NCBI GenBank assembly: GCA_900770765.1
Contig: CAAGLK010000007.1
Coordinates: 1 to 21,628, forward strand
DNA: 21,628 nt
Reading direction: 5' to 3'
DNA from: Helicobacteraceae bacterium
Lineage (GTDB): Bacteria; Campylobacterota; Campylobacteria; Campylobacterales; Helicobacteraceae
The notes beneath the pieces are model-generated. The model was not told where the DNA came from. It was given only the letters and a program-made list of their open reading frames with translations, and did no database searches. Positions within the stretch are counted from its first letter, which is position 1, and each line of letters begins with the position of its first letter. Shown here piece after piece: positions 1 through 6,855 of the stretch. A program made the position numbers and the translations under genes.

Positions 1-2
1 CG

Positions 3-98
3 TGTGGATTTAAAAAGGCAAAAGGCGACACACAACACAAGAACGGCGAAATTTTAAAAAAGCGTGGAATTGTTAAGCTAGGGTTTAAAGGCTTTTAA
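3..98 (+). CDS. possible 3' end of an unidentified gene (partial)
   Basis: An open frame enters from the left edge and stops at TAA 96-98. It encodes 31 residues, rich in lysine and glycine and ending in KLGFKGF. The other two plus frames close within the first 60 bases. The tail is basic and compositionally reasonable for a protein, and it would converge on glyQ with a 68-base gap. The fragment is too short to assign to a family, and a chance open frame of this length is possible in AT-rich DNA. Confidence 0.35.
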   Translation, partial: CGFKKAKGDTQHKNGEILKKRGIVKLGFKGF

Positions 99-166
99 AA
101 TAAATTGTTTTTGTTTAGAACTTATTTTTGTGTTTTGTAAATATCTTATAAGCTGTAATTCTAAGT

Positions 167-1048
167 TCATTGTTTTTTTGCTGCTTTTAGTCGCTCTTCT
201 CTTAAAGGTTCTTGCTCTTTATAAAGAGTCGCACATGCTTTTGCTAAATCCCTTATTTTTAAAATATAATTTTGTCGCTCGGTGGCTGAAATTGCCTTTC
301 TAGCATCAAGCACATTAAAAAGATGGCTTGATAACATCGCACAATCATAAGCTGGAAGCGGAAGCCCCGCTTCTAACGCTCTTTTGCCCTCATCTTGCAT
401 TTTTGCAAAAAATTCAAAAAGCATAGTAGTATCGGCTACTTCAAAATTATATTTTGAAAACTCATATTCGCCTTGCAGATGCACATCGGCATAAGTGAAA
501 TTAGGATTCCACTTAATATCAAATACGCTCTCTACGCCTTGTAAATACATAGCAAGCCGCTCCGTGCCATAGGTGATTTCTACTGCCACAGGCTCACAAG
601 GGATTCCGCCTACTTGTTGAAAATAAGTAAATTGCGTAACCTCCATCCCATCAAGCCACACTTCCCAGCCAAGCCCCCATGCTCCAAGCGTTGGAGACTC
701 CCAATTGTCCTCAATAAATCGCACATCATGCTCTTTTAAATTAAGCCCTAAATACTCTAAACTCTTTAAATAAAGCTCTTGTATGTTGCTAGGGCTAGGT
801 TTAATTAGCACTTGAAATTGATAATAGCTTCCTAAGCGGTTGGGATTCTCGCCATATCGCCCATCTGTTGGGCGGCGACTTGGGGCTACATAGGCTACAC
901 TCCATGGCTTAGAATCTAAACTGCGTAATAAAGTTGCTGGGTGAAATGTCCCAGCGCCTGCTGGAATATCATAAGGCTGGATAATTAAGCAGCCTTGCTT
1001 ATTCCAAAAATCTTGTAATTTTAAAAGTAAATCTGAAAAATATAGCAT
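167..1048 (-). CDS. glyQ: glycyl-tRNA synthetase alpha subunit
   Basis: GlyQ is the catalytic class II synthetase subunit that, with GlyS in an alpha2-beta2 enzyme, activates glycine and loads tRNA-Gly in the cytoplasm. The 293 residues match the usual length of about 290-300. The family's conserved N-terminal block is present: IIQPYDIPAGAGTFHPAT, then LRSL, then APSRRPTDGRYGENPNR and the YYQFQV strand. The ATG at 1048 has a strong ribosome-binding site, AAGGGG, whose first bases belong to the TAA stop of thrC nine bases upstream. The two genes are therefore almost certainly co-transcribed and translationally close. The beta subunit gene glyS is not in the window, which is normal for this group. 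No convincing terminator is seen downstream. Confidence 0.97.
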   Translation of the reverse strand: MLYFSDLLLKLQDFWNKQGCLIIQPYDIPAGAGTFHPATLLRSLDSKPWSVAYVAPSRRPTDGRYGENPNRLGSYYQFQVLIKPSPSNIQELYLKSLEYLGLNLKEHDVRFIEDNWESPTLGAWGLGWEVWLDGMEVTQFTYFQQVGGIPCEPVAVEITYGTERLAMYLQGVESVFDIKWNPNFTYADVHLQGEYEFSKYNFEVADTTMLFEFFAKMQDEGKRALEAGLPLPAYDCAMLSSHLFNVLDARKAISATERQNYILKIRDLAKACATLYKEQEPLREERLKAAKKQ

Positions 1049-1057
1049 TAAATCCCC

Positions 1058-2524
1058 TTATAGCCACTCTAAAATTGTGGATTCTAACTCTTGTGTGTTT
1101 ATTACTAATTTATGTTTTTCTTCTTTGTCAAATAAATTTGTAATTTGCGCTGGAATCGCTAGGTGATAGGTTTCTGCGATTTTCTCTAAGGCTTCTTTAT
1201 CGCTTAAGTTGCCTAAATCTAGGGCTTTTGCTAAAGTTGGGGCGAATTTCGTCCATTCTGCCGTGGAGCAGAGGACACATTTTGCATTTGGATATTTTTT
1301 AGAAATTTCTTCATATGCTTTAAAGCCACAAGCAGTGTGTGGGTCTATAATGTATTTTTGCTTTGCATATTTTTTAATTGTCTCTAAGCAATAGCTATCA
1401 TCGCAGCTTGTTGCGCTAAAATATTGATGAATCCACAAAAGCTCTTCTTTTTGTAAGCAATACTGCCCTGTGTTTTCTAGGGATTCCATTAACTCCCTTG
1501 TGCGACCTTCATCAAAAAGGGCGTATAAGATTCTTTCAATATTTGAACTTTTTAAAATATCCATAGCTGGCGAGTAGGTTTTTTGTAGCGTTTTTTGTGA
1601 AATATCATAAACGCCAGAATTTATAAACTCGCTTAAAACATTGTTTGCATTAGAAGCTACCCAGATTCGCTCAATTGGGAATCCCATTTTCATAGCATAA
1701 AATGCACCTAAAGCATTGCCGAAATTACCGCTTGGGACTATTATGTGGATTTTTTGTCCATGTGTTTTAAAATTTTGCAAACTTGAATAAATGTGATAAA
1801 TGATTTGAAATGCAACTCGCCCGAAATTTACGCTATTTGCCGCACTTAAAGAAATGTTTTTAGAGTGTAAAATAGCGTTAAATTGCGGATTTTTAAGCAT
1901 ATTTTTTAAAAGATTTTGTGCAGTATCAAAGTCTCCATTAATGCCAAAAACTGCTATATTATCCGCATCTGTTGTTGTCATTTGTAATCTTTGCACATCG
2001 CTTGTGCCATTGTGTGGATAAATGCAAACAACTTTAATATTAGGCTTATTAGCAAAACTTGCTAAAGTAGCAGGCCCTGTATCTCCACTAGTGGCAACTA
2101 AGATTAAGTATTGATTATTAAATTTATCTTCGCGTAAAAATCCGCTAAAAAGCGTCCCAAAAGGCTGCAGAGCCATATCTTTAAAAGCCCTTGTAGGACC
2201 ACAATATAGCTTTTGAATCTGTAAATTTGGAGTAACTTGCACTAGTGGAGCTGGAGTGCTTGGGTCGTCAAAATTATTATAAAGCTCTAGAGCTTCTTCT
2301 AAAAGCTCTCTATCTACGCTTAATCCTAGTTTATTAAAGATAATTCTAGTAAGCTCACCATAGCTTAGCTTTGATAAATTTCTAATTTCATCTATATCAA
2401 AATGTGGTAAATTTTTTATCGTGTAGAGTCCGCCAAAAGATGCGTTAGGGTTTAACACAGCATCTTTAAAAGTAAGTCCTAAATCTTCTCCGCCCCTAGT
2501 GCCTAAAAAATGTTCTACATGCAA
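1058..2524 (-). CDS. thrC: threonine synthase
   Basis: ThrC converts O-phosphohomoserine to threonine with pyridoxal phosphate, the last step of threonine biosynthesis. The N-terminal block FLGTRGG, the ILNP-like VLNPNASFGGLY and the PLP-lysine motif PTRAFKDMAL (Lys115 from the start chosen here) are visible, followed by ATSGDTGPA. The frame is open upstream to a TTG at 2581 that would overlap flgH. I prefer the TTG at 2524, giving 488 residues, for three reasons. AAAGGA lies six bases before it. The TRG motif then falls near residue 9, as is usual in the family. A -10-like TAGAAT lies at 2556-2551, inside what would otherwise be coding sequence. The upstream TTG has no ribosome-binding site. 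The gene ends nine bases before glyQ. Confidence 0.93.
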   Translation of the reverse strand: MHVEHFLGTRGGEDLGLTFKDAVLNPNASFGGLYTIKNLPHFDIDEIRNLSKLSYGELTRIIFNKLGLSVDRELLEEALELYNNFDDPSTPAPLVQVTPNLQIQKLYCGPTRAFKDMALQPFGTLFSGFLREDKFNNQYLILVATSGDTGPATLASFANKPNIKVVCIYPHNGTSDVQRLQMTTTDADNIAVFGINGDFDTAQNLLKNMLKNPQFNAILHSKNISLSAANSVNFGRVAFQIIYHIYSSLQNFKTHGQKIHIIVPSGNFGNALGAFYAMKMGFPIERIWVASNANNVLSEFINSGVYDISQKTLQKTYSPAMDILKSSNIERILYALFDEGRTRELMESLENTGQYCLQKEELLWIHQYFSATSCDDSYCLETIKKYAKQKYIIDPHTACGFKAYEEISKKYPNAKCVLCSTAEWTKFAPTLAKALDLGNLSDKEALEKIAETYHLAIPAQITNLFDKEEKHKLVINTQELESTILEWL

Positions 2525-2550
2525 CGCAAATCCTTTAAAAAAATTTGCGT

Positions 2551-2570
2551 ATTCTAGCAAAAAATTTTTT
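2551..2570 (-). promoter_or_regulatory. candidate housekeeping promoter for thrC-glyQ
   Basis: Read on the minus strand, a T tract is followed by GCTAGAAT, a one-mismatch TATAAT box at 2556-2551. This matches the Campylobacterota pattern in which a T-rich stretch replaces the -35 element. Transcription would begin about 20 bases before the preferred TTG start of thrC. The site would free thrC and the essential glyQ from dependence on the flagellar promoter of flgH. Confidence 0.45.
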
Positions 2571-3291
2571 AAAAAGGCCAAATGGATTCTATGAGTTTCG
2601 TCCCCCAGCCTTTTTGTGTGCTTTTCTTTAATTCACCTTGTGTGTCATACATAATTTTTGCATCGGCAATATATTGGGATTCTATTGTATTATTTCTCGC
2701 TATATCGCTTGGTCGCACGACTCCACTTACACGGATTATTTGCTTCTCGCCATTTATTAGCACTTCTCTACTGCCTTCAATAAAATAATTACCATTTTGC
2801 ATAACCTTAATAATCCTTGCGGCAATTGTCGTGCTAAATGCTTCTTGGCGGTTTTGTGAGCCTGCGCCTTGATAGGTTGAAGTATTATTGCCGCTTGTTA
2901 GTCCAAAGCTGGTTAAATTGGCAGTTTTTTCTACTAATCTACCTATGCTTTGACTTGGACCGCCAAAGGTTAAGCTAGGACCATTTAGAGTGGAATTTGA
3001 AGTTTCATTAAGATTCTTATTTGCTGTAGAGCTTGCCTGTGCGGTTTGATTAATAATTACTGTTACTAAATCATTAGGCTGCATAGCACGGCGGTCTGAA
3101 AATAATAAATTATCTCCACCGCCAAAAATGCTTCCAGGATTCCCAAAGTCGTCCTCTTCTTCTCTGCTTGGAAGCTCCTCTACATAAACAGGAGGTTTAA
3201 AGGATATTTGTGGGTCTGTTGTCGCACATCCGCTAAAAATTGCCGCTAAGGCTAAGGATAAAAGGTAAGTTGTTTTAAATTTGCTTTGCAT
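2569..3291 (-). CDS. flgH: flagellar L-ring lipoprotein FlgH
   Basis: FlgH forms the outer-membrane L ring, the bushing through which the flagellar rod passes. The 240-residue length is normal. The N terminus is a lipoprotein signal: a basic start, a hydrophobic segment of about 14 residues, and a lipobox-like FSGC with Cys22 as the lipid-bearing residue. The family pattern follows: LFSDRRAMQPNDLVTVII near residues 63-80, a serine/threonine/asparagine-rich middle, and the conserved end GVVRPSDIARNNTIESQ with the closing WGTKLIE. The ATG has AAGGA seven bases upstream. It is separated from flgE by 96 bases that contain a hairpin and a sigma-54 promoter, so flgH is transcribed at least partly on its own. 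Tandem placement behind the hook genes fits the assembly order. Confidence 0.96.
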   Translation of the reverse strand: MQSKFKTTYLLSLALAAIFSGCATTDPQISFKPPVYVEELPSREEEDDFGNPGSIFGGGDNLLFSDRRAMQPNDLVTVIINQTAQASSTANKNLNETSNSTLNGPSLTFGGPSQSIGRLVEKTANLTSFGLTSGNNTSTYQGAGSQNRQEAFSTTIAARIIKVMQNGNYFIEGSREVLINGEKQIIRVSGVVRPSDIARNNTIESQYIADAKIMYDTQGELKKSTQKGWGTKLIESIWPF

Positions 3292-3322
3292 TTTGCATCC
3301 TTGCTTGAAGTTATAAAAAAGT

Positions 3323-3340
3323 AAGCAAAATTTATTCCAA
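3323..3340 (-). promoter_or_regulatory. sigma-54 promoter of flgH
   Basis: The minus strand reads TTGGAATAAATTTTGCTT, with GG and GC separated by exactly ten bases as RpoN requires. It is close to the Campylobacter/Helicobacter flagellar consensus. The predicted start is near 3313, giving a leader of about 22 bases that carries the AAGGA site of flgH. FlgH is a middle-class flagellar gene in these bacteria, which fits FlgSR/RpoN control. Confidence 0.85.
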
Positions 3341-3352
3341 GTTTTGTTTTTA

Positions 3353-3382
3353 AGCTGGAATCTTAAATTTTAGATTCCAACT
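3353..3382 (-). terminator. hairpin between flgE and flgH
   Basis: Two 11-base arms (3353-3363 and 3372-3382) pair with a single G-U wobble around an 8-base loop, five bases beyond the flgE stop. On the minus strand the hairpin is followed by an A-rich stretch rather than a U tract, so it may slow transcripts or protect mRNA ends rather than terminate fully. The T-rich flank is on the plus-strand side, where no gene needs it. Confidence 0.4.
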
Positions 3383-3387
3383 AAATT

Positions 3388-5742
3388 TTATCTTTTTAAG
3401 CCTATTGCCTCTTTCATTAGCTCATCTGCGGTTGTGATTGACTTCGCACTCATTTGATAGCCTCTTTGAAATACGATTAAATCAGTTAAGGCTGTGCCTG
3501 TATCTACATTACTAGTTTCTAGCATTTTATCTAGCACACGCCCAAATTTCAATCCCGCTAAGCCGCCCTCATTCCACGCTAAAAGCGGCTCTCCGCTTAC
3601 GACTGAAGTTACGCCATTAATCGTTCTAATATTTAGCTCAAATAAATTTCCACCCACTTTACTTAAACCTTGGTCATTTACAAATGCTGCGATTCCAAAT
3701 CGCCCCACAGACTCTATTTTACCATTTGAAAAATTTACCATAATAATGCCATCGTCATTTATTACAATATCTTTCATAATGCCCTCTTCTACGCCATCTT
3801 GTGAAATAGTTTTTATCGCAGAATCCGTATAAGCAAAGTTACTAGAAGTTTTGCCATCATTTGATTTTGTCAAATCTACGCTTATGCTTCCATCATTAAA
3901 AGGCACTTCAAAAATAGGCGCATTAGCAGTTCCATCACTATTAAATGTGATTTTATTAATCACAGGCTCCTCGCTAATTAGCGATTTTCCTGTGCTATCA
4001 TAAATCGCACTTCTAACCTCCCATCGCTCTAGCACTTCTGGCGTAGCTGTTTTATCGCCTTGCTCTAGTAAAATATATTGACTTTTTAAAATAAATTTTT
4101 CACCACTATCGCTAAAAATTTCTGCGTTACTCTCATAGCTTGGCACATTTAGTTTAGTTGAAGTAAGGCTTGCTGCACTTAGCGGCGTCCAGCCCCTAGA
4201 ATCCTCTGCTGGATTTGTGCTGCCATTTCCATTTGTTTTTTTATATAAAACTCCATTGTAGCTTACGATGTAATTTTCTGGATAGTTTTGCCCATTTACA
4301 TATTCTTCAATGCTGCCATTATTAGCATCTCCTACTTCCTTCCAATTTACATCATCTTCTGCTGGGCTTATAATTGTAACTTCGCCTGTTTGTGCATTTG
4401 TTACTTCTGCTATTGCACCTATATCGCTTTGTTTTTGATAAATCTTGCCATTTAATACCACAAGCGTATCTTTTGCGTAATTTTTCGCTTGATTTTCGCT
4501 ATAAGTTGGAATCGCACTGCTATCTATAACACTCCAGCCATTTTTATCCTCTAGTGGATTTGCGTTTGGCTGGGGATTTTGCGGATTTGGTGCTGGTGTG
4601 TCGCCATTTTTTTGAAAAATTATGCCCATATAGCTTACATAATCTTTATCTTTATATTGAGTGTTTTCATTAAAGACGCTAAGCTGTCCGCTAAATGCGG
4701 ATTCCAACTCTCGCTCATTTGCTTTTAAGCCTAGCTTTTCTGCTAGTTTGCCATTTATATTTACTTTAATATCTTGCATTTTTGAATTACTAAGATACAT
4801 AGAGCAATCAGTTGGAAGCCCATTGCTATCTAGCTTTAGCCCTAGAGTTAGCCCTGTTTGTGCCTTTAGCTTATCTTGTAGCTCACCCATAGTTTTAAAG
4901 CCATTTTCGCCCTCGCCCCCATAGATAAATGAATAAGAGGTGATTATATCTTGTGTGCTACCATCGGCGTTTGTGATTGTGTTTATTAAATCTACATTAA
5001 AATCTTTATAATTTTTTGCATCTAGTGGTTTGCCACTGCCATCCATTAGCGCATTTACATCATAATTTAAAAATTTATCTAAGCTAAAATTGCCTTTTTC
5101 ATCTACTATATTATTTATCCCTTTAGGATTTTGCGTTCTATTTAGATTAATAGATAAATTTACTTCTGTTGTTAAAGTTGGCTTATAATAAAGATTCTTT
5201 GGAATCTGCAGTGGCTCTAAGTTTGAGCCAGATAATCCTGCATAATCGGCCTCTATATTATTTGTGCCATTTAGTGTGCCATCGGCTGCTATTTTACCTA
5301 GATTTATCCCATACATATAATAACCGCTAGAATTTACAATGTAGCCCTCGCCATCTAGGCTAAAGCTACCATCGCGCGTAAAAAATGTCTGCTGTGTGGT
5401 GTAGTTAGGATTTTTAATATCAAAATTCCCATTTTTATTAAGCCCTACGGTAAACCAGCCTTTTCCGCTATATGCTACATTAAATGTGCCTTCTGCACTT
5501 ACATAAGTGCCATCATTTGCGTTAATTGCATTTGCGGCAATTGTTGAGCCGTAGTTGTAGTCGTTTGATATAGGAGAGCTTGCGTTTATGTAGTCTAAAT
5601 TTGTAGAAAATAGACTTTTAAACTCTGTAATATTTGCTCTATAGCCTGTTGTATTAACATTTGCAATATTATTTGAAGTAGAATCTAGTCCAAATTGATG
5701 GGTTCTAATGCCGCTTATTCCGCTATAAAGTGAGCCTACCAT
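3388..5742 (-). CDS. flgE: flagellar hook protein FlgE, with an insert of three repeated modules
   Basis: FlgE polymerises into the flagellar hook. The 784 residues are far longer than the roughly 400 of enterobacterial FlgE, as is usual in Campylobacterota, where extra outer domains occur. The N terminus has the rod/hook signature (LYSGISGIRTHQFGLDSTSN and NNIANVNTTGYR, residues 5-35). The C terminus has the matching coiled-coil segment (SNVDTGTALTDLIVFQRGYQ, residues 744-763). Residues 356-522 hold three successive modules of the form Y-x-V-x-Y-N-G-x-x-Y...NP-x-ED-x-x-W, resembling family 5/12 carbohydrate-binding modules. A related copy is in FlgD. The ATG follows a near-perfect AAGGAGGT overlapping the flgD stop, predicting very strong translation as needed for a bulk structural protein. 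Confidence 0.96.
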   Translation of the reverse strand: MVGSLYSGISGIRTHQFGLDSTSNNIANVNTTGYRANITEFKSLFSTNLDYINASSPISNDYNYGSTIAANAINANDGTYVSAEGTFNVAYSGKGWFTVGLNKNGNFDIKNPNYTTQQTFFTRDGSFSLDGEGYIVNSSGYYMYGINLGKIAADGTLNGTNNIEADYAGLSGSNLEPLQIPKNLYYKPTLTTEVNLSINLNRTQNPKGINNIVDEKGNFSLDKFLNYDVNALMDGSGKPLDAKNYKDFNVDLINTITNADGSTQDIITSYSFIYGGEGENGFKTMGELQDKLKAQTGLTLGLKLDSNGLPTDCSMYLSNSKMQDIKVNINGKLAEKLGLKANERELESAFSGQLSVFNENTQYKDKDYVSYMGIIFQKNGDTPAPNPQNPQPNANPLEDKNGWSVIDSSAIPTYSENQAKNYAKDTLVVLNGKIYQKQSDIGAIAEVTNAQTGEVTIISPAEDDVNWKEVGDANNGSIEEYVNGQNYPENYIVSYNGVLYKKTNGNGSTNPAEDSRGWTPLSAASLTSTKLNVPSYESNAEIFSDSGEKFILKSQYILLEQGDKTATPEVLERWEVRSAIYDSTGKSLISEEPVINKITFNSDGTANAPIFEVPFNDGSISVDLTKSNDGKTSSNFAYTDSAIKTISQDGVEEGIMKDIVINDDGIIMVNFSNGKIESVGRFGIAAFVNDQGLSKVGGNLFELNIRTINGVTSVVSGEPLLAWNEGGLAGLKFGRVLDKMLETSNVDTGTALTDLIVFQRGYQMSAKSITTADELMKEAIGLKR
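4177..4677 (-). repeat. three CBM5/12-like modules encoded inside flgE
   Basis: The modules cover about residues 356-406 (4677-4525), 413-471 (4506-4330) and 480-522 (4305-4177). Each has a tyrosine-containing strand, then VSY or VVL followed by G and an aromatic strand (GIIFQK, GKIYQK, GVLYKK). After a variable linker comes a D-x-x-x-W closing strand (NGWSVI, NWKEV, RGWTPL). Module 2 is more like the FlgD module than like its own neighbours. The family 5/12 carbohydrate-binding label is pattern recognition, not a search result. Confidence 0.6.
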
Positions 5743-5753
5743 TTTACACCTCC

Positions 5754-6845
5754 TTAGCTTTTAGGCGTGAAAGATTGCGCATAAGTGATTGGCACAATCA
5801 TTTCGCCTAGTTTTAAATAAGGGGCGCCATTGTCAAATAACACACTGCTAACCTCACCACGCCCCAACTCTGTAGTTAAATATTTATTAGTAGTGGAATC
5901 TAAATTATATTCTGCACTAAAGCTATAAGTGCCTTTATTTACATAATTACCCTTAGAATCCTTTGTATCCCATTCAAATTCAATATAGCCACTTTGCCCA
6001 TCATACGCTTTTAGGTCAATTTCTTTTACCACTTGATTAATTGTCCCATCTTCATTAATTGAATTAATAGTTATCTTAGGTGTGCCTTTACTTGCATCAA
6101 TTGGCTTATCAAAATATAGGCTAAAAGTGATTTTTTCATTATTATCAATTGTTAGTGAGTTATAGCCTGTTTCGGCGATTTTACCTATTACGCTAATTGC
6201 GTTATATCCATTTAAAACGCTGCTATTTTGAATAGAATTTGATAAAGCACCTAGGGATTCTAGCATTTTTGTTTGTGATTCAATCATTTTTTCTTGTGCT
6301 TCAATTGTTTTTTCATTTGTCTCTTGCATTGAAGTCATTGCTTTTGTCATAGATTCCATCGCTGTTTTCATTTTTTCTTGTGCTTCTACTTGAGTTAGCT
6401 GTGCTGTTTGAGTTAGAATCTCTTGTGTTTCCATTGGGGCTGTTGGGTCTTGGTTTTTAAGTTGTTCTAAAAATAGCTTCATAAAGGCTTGGTTATCAAG
6501 TGCGTTTGGGTCCTTTTTGCTTGTGTCTTCATCTTTTGCGGTATCGCCTGGGAAACTGCCATTATTTTTAGATTCCACATAGCCTAAGTCTTTCCAATTT
6601 GCTGCATCATAAAGTGGGACGGTTGGCACTGCTTGACCATTTTGATAGCTTGTAGCTACTTTACCTGCTTCTGTGATTTTTTCAAAAATCTTTCCATTAT
6701 AGACGACTTGCACTCCTTTTTCATAAGAAGTCGCAAGGTTTTCATTATAAGTTGGCGGAGTTGTGTTACTTGTTGTGTTGCTGTTTGTCTTGCTTGTAGT
6801 TGCTGCTGTGTTTGTTGTGCTTGTCGTGCTTGTTACTGAAGACAT
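5754..6845 (-). CDS. flgD: flagellar hook cap (scaffold) protein FlgD
   Basis: FlgD caps the growing hook and guides FlgE subunits into place. The diagnostic block FMKLFLEQLKNQDPTAPMET followed by ILTQTAQLTQVEAQEKM sits at residues 121-158. It precedes a methionine/glutamate-rich helix (159-200) and the C-terminal immunoglobulin-like and Tudor-like core (from about 215). The 363 residues exceed the roughly 230 of enteric FlgD. Part of the extra length is a serine/threonine/asparagine-rich N terminus (1-31). The rest is a module at about 32-91 that closely matches module 2 of FlgE. AAAGGAG directly precedes the ATG and overlaps the fliK stop, so fliK, flgD and flgE form one tightly packed unit. 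Confidence 0.94.
   Translation of the reverse strand: MSSVTSTTSTTNTAATTSKTNSNTTSNTTPPTYNENLATSYEKGVQVVYNGKIFEKITEAGKVATSYQNGQAVPTVPLYDAANWKDLGYVESKNNGSFPGDTAKDEDTSKKDPNALDNQAFMKLFLEQLKNQDPTAPMETQEILTQTAQLTQVEAQEKMKTAMESMTKAMTSMQETNEKTIEAQEKMIESQTKMLESLGALSNSIQNSSVLNGYNAISVIGKIAETGYNSLTIDNNEKITFSLYFDKPIDASKGTPKITINSINEDGTINQVVKEIDLKAYDGQSGYIEFEWDTKDSKGNYVNKGTYSFSAEYNLDSTTNKYLTTELGRGEVSSVLFDNGAPYLKLGEMIVPITYAQSFTPKS
6576..6752 (-). repeat. CBM5/12-like module encoded in flgD, related to flgE module 2
   Basis: Residues 32-90 of FlgD read TYNEN-A-Y-K-VVYNGKIFEK and end in NWKDLGYV. The first 25 residues share 14 identities with residues 413-437 of FlgE (TYSEN through NGKIYQK) by direct comparison. 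The closing NWK strand is also shared. The module sits before the conserved FlgD block, as an add-on to a standard cap protein. Confidence 0.65.
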
Positions 6846-6855
6846 TTAATCTCCT

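Noticed and set aside
117..168. Inverted repeat GAACTTA / TAAGTTC after glyQ as a terminator
   Set aside because: The arms are only seven bases long with a loop of roughly 40 bases and no U tract, so a functional terminator is unlikely.
4177..4677. FlgE repeat region as a CRISPR or DNA tandem-repeat array
   Set aside because: The similarity is at protein level between divergent modules. The DNA copies are not near-identical and there are no regular spacers.
4661..4924. 87-codon plus-strand open frame opposite flgE
   Set aside because: It is a shadow of the flgE coding frame, with serine/phenylalanine-rich content and no start signal.
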